Of a stretch of DNA of 64,000 nucleotides, positions 54,884 through 64,000 are shown piece after piece. A program made the translations under genes and the position numbers. Location of the stretch: NCBI GenBank assembly GCA_913777615.1, contig CAJYTK010000019.1, forward strand, positions 33,566-97,565. The letters run 5' to 3'. Under the pieces are notes generated by a model. The model worked only from the letters and a program-made list of their open reading frames with translations. It did not search any database and was not told the DNA's origin. Origin of the DNA: an uncultured Agrobacterium sp. (GTDB lineage: Bacteria; Pseudomonadota; Alphaproteobacteria; Rhizobiales; Rhizobiaceae). Position 1 is the first letter of the stretch; the number at the start of each line of letters is the position of its first letter.

Positions 54884-57787
54884 TCAGACGCCGATACCGA
54901 GCTCCCGCAGCGCCGCGGCATCGCGGGCCGAAACCTCCGGATATTGCGGATCGGAGCCGACATCGGTGGTGATCCGCCAGGAGCGGGCGCATTTCTGCCC
55001 TTCCGCCAGCTTCTGCTCGACCGCCACCTTCTGCACCTCGCCAAGGCGGAATGCATCGGCCGGGCCTTCGCCACCGACAACAGAGATCGCCGAGGTGATG
55101 CAGATTTCGGCAAAATCCTGGCCTTCAAGTGCCGCCATCAGATCCGGATCGGCAACGTGAACCACGGGCGCCGCTTCCAGCGAGGAGCCGATGCGCTTTT
55201 CACGACGCTCCACTTCCAGCGCGCCTGTCACGACCGTGCGGACCTTGCGGATCTTCTCCCACTTGGCATCGACCGCAGGGCTGTTCCATTCCGCCGGTAT
55301 CGTCGGGAACTGTTCCAGATGAACGGATTGCGCATCCGAGTATCGCGACAGCCATGCTTCCTCCGTGGTGAAAGGCAGCATCGGTGCCAGCCACGTTACG
55401 AGGCAATCGAAGAGCTTGGCGATTACGTAAAGAGCCGAGCGACGCTTCAATGACGACGGCGCATCACAGTAGAGCGCATCCTTGCGGATATCGAAGTAGA
55501 AGGCCGAGAGCTCCACGTTGGAGAAATCCACCAGAGCGCGGGCGATCTTCTTGAACTCGAAGCTGTCATAGCCCTCACGCACGACCTTATCGAGTTCGCT
55601 CAAGCGATGCAGGACGAGCTTTTCCAGTTCCGGCAGGTCGGCGTAGGCGATCTCCTCGCCCTTGTCGTGAGCTAGCGTGCCGAGCATCCAGCGGATGGTG
55701 TTGCGCAGTTTGCGATAGGCATCGACATTGGTCTGGATGATGGCCTTGCCGAGACGCTGATCGTCCCAGTAATCGGTGGTCATGACCCACAGGCGCAAGA
55801 TATCGGCGCCCGCATCCTTCATCACATCCTGTGGCGCAACGACGTTGCCCTTGGACTTCGACATCTTCTCGCCCTTCTCATCCATGGTGAAGCCATGGGT
55901 GACGACGGCGTTGTAAGGCGCGCGGCCGCGCGTCGCGCAGCTTTCCAGGAGCGACGAGTGGAACCAGCCACGATGCTGGTCCGAGCCTTCGAGATAGACG
56001 TCAGCCGGCCACTTGAGGTCCGGGCGGTCTTCCAGCGTGAAGGTGTGGGTGGAGCCAGAATCGAACCAGACATCGAGAATGTCCATGACCTGATGCCACT
56101 TGGCGTGGTCGTGGTCGTTGCCCAGGAACCGCTCCTTGGCGCCTTCAGCAAACCACGCATCCGCGCCTTCTGCTTCGAACGCTTCGAGAATACGGGCGTT
56201 GACGGCCTCGTCCACCAAGACCTCGCCCTTGTCGTCGGCGAAGACGGCGATCGGAACGCCCCAGGCGCGCTGGCGCGACAGGACCCAGTCCGGGCGATTT
56301 TCGATCATGGCGCGCAGGCGGTTCTGGCCGCCGGCAGGAACGAAGCGGGTGTCGTCGATCGCAGACAGGGCTCTCGAGCGCAGCGTGGTGCCGTCGCTGA
56401 GTTCCTTGTCCATGTAGACGAACCACTGCGGCGTGTTGCGGAAGATCACAGGCTTCTTCGAGCGCCAGCTATGCGGATAGCTGTGCTTGAGGCGGCCACG
56501 GGCAAATAGGTTGTTCGCACCAATCAGCGCCTTGATAACGCGTTCATTGGCATCACCCTTCTTGCCGTTATCGTCCATCACGCGGGCAGCGCCGCCCTCT
56601 GCCGAGGGACCGAAGCCGGGAGCATCTTCCGTGTAGAAGCCATCATCACCGACCGTGAAGGGGATTTTCGCCGAGATGCCACGCGCTTCCAACTCGCGCG
56701 CCTGCGCCATCCAGGCATCGAAGTCTTCGCGACCGTGGCCGGGAGCCGTATGTACGAAGCCCGTACCGGCATCGTCGGTGACGTGATCGCCATCGAGCAG
56801 CGGCACTTTGAAATCGTAACCGAGAGCGACAAGCGGATGGGCCGTGAGAAGCGTTCCAAGCTCATCGGCCTTCACATCACGCAGGCGAGCAAACTCGAGC
56901 TTTGCCTTGGCAAAGCAGTCGGCTGCGAGCTTATCGGCAAAGACGAGCTTTTCGCCCGGCTGCGGACCGAAATCATTGGCAGCAGCGGTGACTTCATAGA
57001 GGCCATACTGGATGCGCGACGAGAAGGAGATCGCGCGGTTGCCCGGGATCGTCCATGGCGTCGTGGTCCAGATGACGACGGCCGCGCCTGCCAGTTCGTC
57101 CGAGCCTTCGACGATTGGGAATTTCACCCAGATCGTGTCGCTTTCGACATCGTGATACTCGACTTCGGCTTCCGCCAGGGCGGTGCGCTCGACAACCGAC
57201 CACATGACCGGCTTGGAGCCACGATAGAGCTGGCCGCTCTTGGCGATCTTCAAGAGTTCGCCAGCGATGCGCGCTTCGGCGTGAAAGTTCATCGTCGTGT
57301 AGGGGTTGTCGAAATCGCCCTCGATGCCGAGGCGCTTGAACTCTTCCGACTGAACCTTGATCCAGCCCGCGGCAAAGTCACGGCATTCCTTGCGGAATTC
57401 GTTGATCGGAACCTCGTCTTTGTTCTTGCCCTTGGCGCGATAAGCTTCCTCGATCTTCCATTCGATCGGCAGGCCGTGGCAATCCCAACCGGGGACATAG
57501 TTGGAGTCGTAACCGCGCATCTGGAAAGAACGGGTGATGACGTCCTTCAGGATCTTGTTGAGCGCATGGCCGATGTGGATGTTGCCGTTCGCATAGGGAG
57601 GGCCATCATGCAGCACGAATTTTTCGCGGCCCGCGGCAGACGCACGCAGCTTCTTGTAGAGGTCCATTTGCTGCCAGCGCTTGACCAGCTCCGGCTCTTT
57701 CTGCGGCAGGCCAGCGCGCATCGGGAAATCCGTCTGCGGCAAGTAAAGCGTTGCGGAGTAATCGATTTTTTCTGCGGTGTCGTTCAT
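54884..57787 (-). CDS. ileS: isoleucyl-tRNA synthetase
   Basis: 967 residues. ATP motif HIGH in [38 protein letters not shown], the CP1 editing domain (about 190-420, with [13 protein letters not shown]), and the KMSKS loop in [13 protein letters not shown]. It charges tRNA-Ile and edits valine. The C-terminal anticodon-binding domain is present; the zinc-finger tail of some bacterial enzymes is not obvious. Confidence 0.97.
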   Translation of the reverse strand: MNDTAEKIDYSATLYLPQTDFPMRAGLPQKEPELVKRWQQMDLYKKLRASAAGREKFVLHDGPPYANGNIHIGHALNKILKDVITRSFQMRGYDSNYVPGWDCHGLPIEWKIEEAYRAKGKNKDEVPINEFRKECRDFAAGWIKVQSEEFKRLGIEGDFDNPYTTMNFHAEARIAGELLKIAKSGQLYRGSKPVMWSVVERTALAEAEVEYHDVESDTIWVKFPIVEGSDELAGAAVVIWTTTPWTIPGNRAISFSSRIQYGLYEVTAAANDFGPQPGEKLVFADKLAADCFAKAKLEFARLRDVKADELGTLLTAHPLVALGYDFKVPLLDGDHVTDDAGTGFVHTAPGHGREDFDAWMAQARELEARGISAKIPFTVGDDGFYTEDAPGFGPSAEGGAARVMDDNGKKGDANERVIKALIGANNLFARGRLKHSYPHSWRSKKPVIFRNTPQWFVYMDKELSDGTTLRSRALSAIDDTRFVPAGGQNRLRAMIENRPDWVLSRQRAWGVPIAVFADDKGEVLVDEAVNARILEAFEAEGADAWFAEGAKERFLGNDHDHAKWHQVMDILDVWFDSGSTHTFTLEDRPDLKWPADVYLEGSDQHRGWFHSSLLESCATRGRAPYNAVVTHGFTMDEKGEKMSKSKGNVVAPQDVMKDAGADILRLWVMTTDYWDDQRLGKAIIQTNVDAYRKLRNTIRWMLGTLAHDKGEEIAYADLPELEKLVLHRLSELDKVVREGYDSFEFKKIARALVDFSNVELSAFYFDIRKDALYCDAPSSLKRRSALYVIAKLFDCLVTWLAPMLPFTTEEAWLSRYSDAQSVHLEQFPTIPAEWNSPAVDAKWEKIRKVRTVVTGALEVERREKRIGSSLEAAPVVHVADPDLMAALEGQDFAEICITSAISVVGGEGPADAFRLGEVQKVAVEQKLAEGQKCARSWRITTDVGSDPQYPEVSARDAAALRELGIGV

Positions 57788-58026
57788 GATCGTACCATTA
57801 TCGCGGCGCCGAATAAGGCTCGCGCCGTCTCAACAAAAAAGAGGGCTTAGCGAAGGCACTTGGGAACAAGCGCCAAAATCCCGGACCTTCCGGCTCTCAG
57901 AGCGGGCGGAAGGCCGGGCCAATAATTCGGGATATGAACGTCGACCGAAATTGGTTCATGGCCGGTTGTTTAAGCCGTTTCAGTCTGTTTGAAAAGGGAA
58001 TTGATCGCAGGCAGCGGCTCGCTTTG

Positions 58027-59007
58027 TCAAAAAGCGATCTTGGCATCCATTTCGCTCAACGGGCTGACGCCAGCAAGAAGCGCCCTCGCCTCTTGCTCGT
58101 CCTGCTTCATCTGAACGACCAGTGGTTCCAGTCCGTCGAATTTCAGCTCGTCGCGCAGGTGGCCGAAGAAGGAAACGGAACAGATCTGACCATAGAGATC
58201 CCCGCTAAAGTCGAAGACGAAGGTTTCGAGAAGCGCTGACCCGTTGTCCGTTACCGTCGGACGGTGGCCGAAGCTTGCCACACCATCATGCAGCGTTCCG
58301 TTGGCCTCTCTGAACCGTACCGCGTAGATGCCGGGTGTCAGCTCCGTCTCCGGAGGCAGCGCCATATTGGCTGTCGGATAGCCCAGCGTGCGGCCAAGCT
58401 GCTGTCCGCGAATAACTTCGGCCTCGACCGTGAACCGATAACCGAGCAAGCCTGCCGCTCCAACCACGTCTCCTTCGGCTAGACAGTCACGAATACGACT
58501 GGATGAAATCACCTCTGCTCCCTCATCCCGAAAAGAGTCCACCAGCGTCACGTCGAAACCGTGGCGCTTGCCCGCCTGCATCAAAAAGGCAGGACCACCC
58601 TCACGGCCCCTGCCGAAGTGGAAATCGACGCCGGTGACGACACTTGCTGCCCCCAGCCACTCCACCAGTTCCGACTTGACAAAATCCTCTGCCGAGCGCT
58701 GAGCAAAGGTCCTGTCGAAGGGATATTCGACGACGGACTGGAAGCCCTCGGCCTCAAGAAGGCGGGCTTTCAGCGGGGCGGGCGTGAGGCGAAAAACGGG
58801 CGCTTCAGGTCGAAACACGGTTCGAGGATGTGGCTCGAATGTCAGGACCAGCGCTGCCACACCGCGCGATTTCGCCAGTCCCAGCGCCTGATCCAGGACA
58901 GCGCGATGGCCGCGATGGACGCCATCGAAATTGCCGATGGCAACCACGCCGCCTTTCAATTCGTCGGGAAGCGGCTCTTTCTTCTCGTTACGGTGAAACA
59001 CGGTCAT
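58027..59007 (-). CDS. ribF: bifunctional riboflavin kinase/FAD synthetase
   Basis: 326 residues. The FAD synthetase half begins with VVAIGNFDGVHRGHRAVLDQAL (25-34), then the C-terminal riboflavin kinase domain with GRTLGYPTANM and TETFVFDFSGDLYG. It makes FMN and then FAD. It starts 9 bases after the TIGR01459 HAD stop codon, so the two are cotranscribed. Confidence 0.95.
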   Translation of the reverse strand: MTVFHRNEKKEPLPDELKGGVVAIGNFDGVHRGHRAVLDQALGLAKSRGVAALVLTFEPHPRTVFRPEAPVFRLTPAPLKARLLEAEGFQSVVEYPFDRTFAQRSAEDFVKSELVEWLGAASVVTGVDFHFGRGREGGPAFLMQAGKRHGFDVTLVDSFRDEGAEVISSSRIRDCLAEGDVVGAAGLLGYRFTVEAEVIRGQQLGRTLGYPTANMALPPETELTPGIYAVRFREANGTLHDGVASFGHRPTVTDNGSALLETFVFDFSGDLYGQICSVSFFGHLRDELKFDGLEPLVVQMKQDEQEARALLAGVSPLSEMDAKIAF

Positions 59008-59016
59008 GAGAACTCA

Positions 59017-59865
59017 CTAAGCCAGGCGCGGCATCCACCAGCCGGGGGCTGCATTCTGGCTTTTCAAATAGCTGTTGAGAAGCGCCTCGTCGATCTCCCC
59101 ATTCAACGTGTACTCAGCCGCATGAATACCGCCGCTGATATAGAGGAGATCGAGACCAGCGGAGATGGCACCCTTCACATCGGTCGGCATGCCATCGCCG
59201 ATTGCGAGAACACGATCCTTGCTGAACTCGCCGCGCACTTCTTTTGCCGCGGCAAAGCACGCCTCGTAGATCGGCGCATGTGGCTTGCCGGCGATACGCA
59301 CCTCGCCGCCCAATTGCTCGAAATAGACAGCCATAGCGCCAGCGCAAGGGATGATACGCTCGCCGCGCTCCACCACCAGGTCCGGATTGGCGCAGATCAT
59401 CGGCGCAGAGCGGGCCACGAAGGCCTTCAACATATCGGTGTAGTCTTCCGGCGTTTCCGTCTCATCGTCAAAGAAGCCGGTGCAGACGACAGCTTCCGCC
59501 TCATCCTTTCCGACCACAGTCACATCGAGACCGTCAAACAACGGCAGATCGCGCTCCGGACCAAGCAGAAAAACCTTCTTCGGACCTTCAGCAATCAACT
59601 CTCGCGTGACATCGCCCGAGGTGACGATGCGATCATAGGCTTCGTCCGGAACGCCGAGTGCGCGCAGTTGCGGAATGACGCCGATTGCGGGGCGAGGCGA
59701 ATTGGTGATCAGAACGACTGTCTTTCCGTTTGCCCGCGCATCGGCCAATGCGGCACCGGCGGCGGGAAAACACGTCACGCCGTTGTGAAGTACGCCCCAG
59801 ACATCGGAGAAAATCACATCGAATTGGGAGGTAATGTCGCCAAGCGTGGCAATGCAGTGGGCCAT
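59017..59865 (-). CDS. TIGR01459-family HAD-type hydrolase
   Basis: About 282 residues from the ATG at 59865, the usual length of this family; a longer frame upstream lacks a ribosome site. DVIFSDVWGVLHNGVTCFPAAGAALADARANGKTVVLITNSPRP is motif I and II of the NagD/AraL-like HAD group, and FSKDRVLAIGDGMPTDVKGAISAGLDLLYISGG is the last motif. The substrate is not established for this family. It sits upstream of ribF in many rhizobia. Confidence 0.88.
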   Translation of the reverse strand: MAHCIATLGDITSQFDVIFSDVWGVLHNGVTCFPAAGAALADARANGKTVVLITNSPRPAIGVIPQLRALGVPDEAYDRIVTSGDVTRELIAEGPKKVFLLGPERDLPLFDGLDVTVVGKDEAEAVVCTGFFDDETETPEDYTDMLKAFVARSAPMICANPDLVVERGERIIPCAGAMAVYFEQLGGEVRIAGKPHAPIYEACFAAAKEVRGEFSKDRVLAIGDGMPTDVKGAISAGLDLLYISGGIHAAEYTLNGEIDEALLNSYLKSQNAAPGWWMPRLA

Positions 59866-59967
59866 AAAGCGTCCAACTCTTTCCATCATTTCAGGCTCGT
59901 GACATCGCAAAGGCAGATAGCAATGGCAAGAGAAAAAGACAAAAGGACCAAATAGGGAGCTACCGCA

Positions 59968-61287
59968 TCAGACGAGCCAGAGCCTGATCAAGCCTGCCGC
60001 CAGGCAGACACCAAGAACCGGGACCATGCCAAGCTTTAAACGAAACAGCATGATTGCCGAGACGATGAAAAGCGCAAGCGACGCCAGATCGAGCGAGCTC
60101 CATTCTGGTAAGGACATGCCCAAATTGATCTGCGGCAGAAGCTCAACGCGATCCACCTTGCCGAAAAGCACATGCAGGCCGAACCAGACCGAAAGGTTGA
60201 GAATGACGCCCACCACCGCGCCGGTGATGGCAGACAACGCACCTGACAGGGCCGCATTGTCTTTCAGACGCTCAACATAGGGCGCTCCGAGAAAAATGAA
60301 GATGAAGCTCGGGACGAAGGTTGCCCATGCGGCAACGCTCGCGCCCAGCACACCTGCCAGCATGGGATCCAGCATGCCCGGATGGCGGAAGGCTGCGAGA
60401 AAACCGATATAGGACAGGACGAGAACGAGCGGTCCGGGTGTTGCCTCGGCCAGCGCCAGGCCATCCAGCATCTCGCTTGCGCTCATCCAGTGACGCGTTT
60501 CCACTGCGACCTGCGCCACATAAGCAAGCACCGCATAGGCGCCGCCAAAGGTGACGACCGCGAGCCGTGAGAAGAACGCTTGCAGCTCCACGAGTGAACT
60601 CGGCGCTGCCAGAAGCCAGAACAATAGGAGCGGCATCTGCCAGATGAGAAGGCCGAGCAAAACCCCGCGGAGTTGCCGCAGAAGAGATGGGGCTTTGGTT
60701 TGCGCATCAGGCTTTGTCGACGGCCCTCCCCTTGCTTTTAGAAAGCCCGCAACACCGGCGGCCAGGATGACAAGCGGAAAAGGAACGGCGAAAAAGAAAA
60801 GCGCGATGAAGGCTGCTCCTGCGACACCAATCAGAAAGCCGCTTTTCAGGGCTCGTTTCGCCACCCTCAGCAAAGCTTCAATGACGATGGCCAACACGCC
60901 GGCCTTCAGGCCGAAGAGCAGCGCCGGAAGCCAGTGTGTATCCTGATAAAGCGCGTAAGCGGCGGCGAGTGCGACGATAACGAGAAATCCGGGCAGGATG
61001 AACAGTGTGCCGGCGATGACGCCGCCGCGCCTGCCATGCAGCAGCCATCCGGCATAGGTCGCCAGTTGCTGCGCCTCCGGTCCGGGAAGAAGCATGCAGT
61101 AATTCAACGCGTGCAGAAACCGCTCTTCCGAAAGCCAGCGTTTCTCGTCGACCAGCACGCGGTGCATCATGCCGATCTGCCCGGCCGGTCCGCCGAAGCT
61201 TAGAAGGCCGACACGGCCGAAAACGAAAAACAGCTCCGAAAGGGTCGGATGGACGGGAGAAGATTCAGGGCGCAAAAAATCTGTCAT
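59968..61287 (-). CDS. chrA: chromate efflux transporter, double CHR domain
   Basis: 439 residues. Two homologous halves of about six helices: FVFGRVGLLSFGGPAGQIGMMHRVLVDEKRWLSEERFLHALNYCMLLPGPEAQQLATYAGWLLHG and FSRLAVVTFGGAYAVLAYVAQVAVETRHWMSASEMLDGLALAEATPGPLVLVLSYIGFL. This is the long-chain CHR family that exports chromate. No regulator chrB lies next to it, so a role in chromate resistance is likely but not shown. Confidence 0.93.
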   Translation of the reverse strand: MTDFLRPESSPVHPTLSELFFVFGRVGLLSFGGPAGQIGMMHRVLVDEKRWLSEERFLHALNYCMLLPGPEAQQLATYAGWLLHGRRGGVIAGTLFILPGFLVIVALAAAYALYQDTHWLPALLFGLKAGVLAIVIEALLRVAKRALKSGFLIGVAGAAFIALFFFAVPFPLVILAAGVAGFLKARGGPSTKPDAQTKAPSLLRQLRGVLLGLLIWQMPLLLFWLLAAPSSLVELQAFFSRLAVVTFGGAYAVLAYVAQVAVETRHWMSASEMLDGLALAEATPGPLVLVLSYIGFLAAFRHPGMLDPMLAGVLGASVAAWATFVPSFIFIFLGAPYVERLKDNAALSGALSAITGAVVGVILNLSVWFGLHVLFGKVDRVELLPQINLGMSLPEWSSLDLASLALFIVSAIMLFRLKLGMVPVLGVCLAAGLIRLWLV

Positions 61288-61333
61288 GCAACCGCAGTAA
61301 CCATTTTACATGAAATTTTTCCGACAGGCCGTT

Positions 61334-61362
61334 CTTGACAGTGCCTTAGGCCATGCTTATCT
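61334..61362 (+). promoter_or_regulatory. groESL promoter (RpoH-like)
   Basis: CTTGACA with TTATCT 16-17 bases later, just upstream of the CIRCE repeat. The -35 is perfect for sigma70, and CTTGAC with CTTATCT also suits the alphaproteobacterial heat-shock sigma factor. Confidence 0.6.
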
Positions 61363-61370
61363 CACTGCCG

Positions 61371-61397
61371 CTAGCACTCGGCAAATGAGAGTGCTAA
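61371..61397 (+). promoter_or_regulatory. CIRCE element (HrcA operator)
   Basis: CTAGCACTC, nine bases, GAGTGCTAA: eight of nine arm bases pair, matching the CIRCE consensus of TTAGCACTC-N9-GAGTGCTAA with one change. It lies 60 bases upstream of groES. Confidence 0.95.
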
Positions 61398-61456
61398 CAT
61401 CAATCCAGGCGGATCGTATCCGATCCGCGAATGTCATTTGATCGAGGGAATAGACA

Positions 61457-61753
61457 ATGGCAAGCACCAATTTCCGCCCGCTGCACGACCGCGTTGTGGT
61501 TCGTCGCGTTGAGTCTGAAGCGAAGACCAAGGGTGGCATCATCATTCCTGATACCGCCAAGGAAAAGCCGCAGGAAGGCGAAATCGTCGCCGTCGGTTCC
61601 GGCGCGCGTGACGAGTCCGGCAAGATCGTCGCTCTCGACGTCAAGGTCGGCGACCGCATCCTGTTCGGCAAGTGGTCCGGCACAGAAGTAAAGCTCGACG
61701 GCGAAGACCTTCTCATCATGAAGGAAGCCGACATTATGGGCATTATCGGCTGA
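61457..61753 (+). CDS. groS: co-chaperonin GroES
   Basis: 98 residues. [45 protein letters not shown] is the GroES start and mobile loop region. It caps GroEL. It is the first gene of the groESL operon, under a CIRCE element and a heat-shock-like promoter. Confidence 0.98.
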   Translation: MASTNFRPLHDRVVVRRVESEAKTKGGIIIPDTAKEKPQEGEIVAVGSGARDESGKIVALDVKVGDRILFGKWSGTEVKLDGEDLLIMKEADIMGIIG

Positions 61754-61786
61754 TTTAGCGGCCTTCCCATTTTCCGTAATCTTGAA

Positions 61787-61804
61787 GCCGGACATCGTTC
61801 CGGC
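61787..61804 (+). repeat. groES-groEL intergenic hairpin
   Basis: GCCGGA, six bases, TCCGGC: a perfect stem in the 76-base spacer between groES and groEL. Heat-shock-dependent cleavage between these genes is known for the Agrobacterium groESL transcript, and this is the obvious candidate structure. Confidence 0.8.
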
Positions 61805-61826
61805 CATTCGAAACCAGGAGTTTTGA

Positions 61827-63464
<1,638 letters not shown>

Positions 63465-63487
63465 TCAGTCCAACGCCAGTCATACGG

Positions 63488-63515
63488 AAAGGGCGGCCTT
63501 CTGGTCGCCCTTTTT
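63488..63515 (+). terminator. rho-independent terminator of groESL
   Basis: An 11-bp stem (AAAGGGCGGCC with one G-T wobble) around TTCT, then TTTTT, 23 bases past the groEL stop. Confidence 0.88.
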
Positions 63516-63910
63516 CGTTTGGGGAGGGTGCCGCTCCCGGTGGGCGCAGGCCCCTGCTTCGGGGACGCCGGAGGCCGGCAGGCGCGGACGGATGCGTTGT
63601 GCCCACCACCGTCGATCACGGCTGGCTGGCGTTCCCTCTCCTCCTTCGCGAGGCCGCAGCGCCGATCGGTTCAGGTCGCGCGGATGTTCACCGCCGACGC
63701 AGGGCGATGCGGTGGAGGGCAACGTTGGAGATGGCGTGGTCGCGGAAGGCGGATTGCCGAGAAGAGGACTGAAGCACGCTCAGGCGCGTTCCGCTGGGCG
63801 GGTCATGGTCCCCGCTCCGTTTCATCGGCGGCAAAAGGCGCGCGGCTGATGCCGGGTGTCCGGCAATCCTGGAATATCTGCGCACCACGTCCGCCCGGAC
63901 GGCGAGCGTC
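63516..63910. other. GC-rich gap after groESL
   Basis: About 395 bases, more GC-rich than the genes around it. Several frames are open only by composition; none has a ribosome site or a motif that I recognise. It would hold no promoter for the gene that ends at 63911 because that gene faces the window end. Confidence 0.5.
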
Positions 63911-64000
63911 TCAGGCGGCGGCGGTGTTGCGGGAGGTGGCGGCGTGGATACGGTCGATCGGCTGCGGGCGGCCGAGCAGGTAGCCCTGGGCCTCGTCGCA
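63911..64000 (-). CDS. EAL-domain protein, C-terminal end
   Basis: The last 29 residues and stop codon of a minus-strand gene: CDEAQGYLLGRPQP then DRIHAATSRNTAAA. The C-x-x-x-QGYL-GRP pattern is the extreme C-terminus of EAL c-di-GMP phosphodiesterase domains, and resembles AMGQGYFYGRP at the end of the gene at 34170. The rest lies outside the window. Confidence 0.75.
   Translation of the reverse strand, partial: CDEAQGYLLGRPQPIDRIHAATSRNTAAA

Noticed and set aside
56735-57850. Plus-strand open frame of 371 codons opposite ileS
   Set aside because: Antisense to a complete isoleucyl-tRNA synthetase with all motifs.
63480-63888. Several overlapping minus-strand frames after groEL
   Set aside because: Arg/Pro/Ala-rich frames of GC-rich sequence; they cover the groESL terminator and lack start signals.

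Overview
The window reads as a chromosomal segment of a Rhizobiaceae-type alphaproteobacterium close to Agrobacterium, Allorhizobium or Rhizobium. The evidence is the b/b' pair of ATP synthase stalk genes, a CIRCE-controlled groESL operon, the DUF2093, DUF4170, DUF2007 and TIGR01459 families that cluster in that group, and the moderately GC-rich coding sequence. I see no rRNA, tRNA, CRISPR array, insertion sequence, integrase or phage gene. Most genes are core functions packed in short operons.

Layout. 1-4300: the 3' end of an aroA-like gene, then two tandem DUF2207 membrane proteins. 4300-6550 (minus): a small membrane protein, an S49 peptidase, a TrmN6-like methyltransferase and a DUF2007 protein. 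6650-11220 (plus): a long-chain prenyl diphosphate synthase, a TPR protein, ispE and moaB. 11300-14330: a GT2-like protein, a radical SAM protein and rnhB. 14380-19300 (minus): a chemoreceptor and the F0 operon atpI-atpB-atpE-atpF2-atpF with a clear promoter and terminator. 19600-23240 (minus): a SleB-type cell wall hydrolase, two TadE-like pseudopilin genes and what looks like a 5'-truncated TadG, next to an AT-rich gap and a 49-bp palindromic element. 23236-27600: kup, corA and an Mrp/ApbC protein lacking the usual CxxC. 27787-34104: a cytoplasmic NrtA/NasS-like protein, a LuxR solo, and an IclR-regulated sugar acid cluster (SDR dehydrogenase, dgoK, dgoA, SMP-30 lactonase).

34170-37300 (minus): a GGDEF-EAL protein and a PAS-PAS-receiver protein without a kinase domain. 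37636-42740 (plus): mutL, DUF2093, and a cassette of DUF350, DUF1190 lipoprotein, glutathionylspermidine synthase-like ATP-grasp and a DUF892 ferritin-like protein. 42789-49227 (minus): an envelope block with lpxK, an HAD phosphatase, waaA, DUF4170, a CysQ/IMPase phosphatase and pmbA. 49319-52909 (minus): a patatin-like protein, rsmD and a pseudouridine synthase with a very long disordered tail. 52982-61287: tadA, a GNAT protein, a lipoprotein, ileS, ribF, a TIGR01459 HAD protein and chrA. 61330-63515: groES-groEL. The window ends in the 3' tip of another EAL-domain gene.

No clearly new multi-gene system stands out. The items most worth a second look are the DUF350/DUF1190/ATP-grasp/DUF892 cassette, the LuxR solo with a degenerate ligand pocket, the truncated TadG with surviving TadE partners, the tandem DUF2207 pair, and the arginine/glycine-rich tail of the pseudouridine synthase. 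Start codons were chosen by eye from Shine-Dalgarno spacing and overlaps; several are uncertain and say so.
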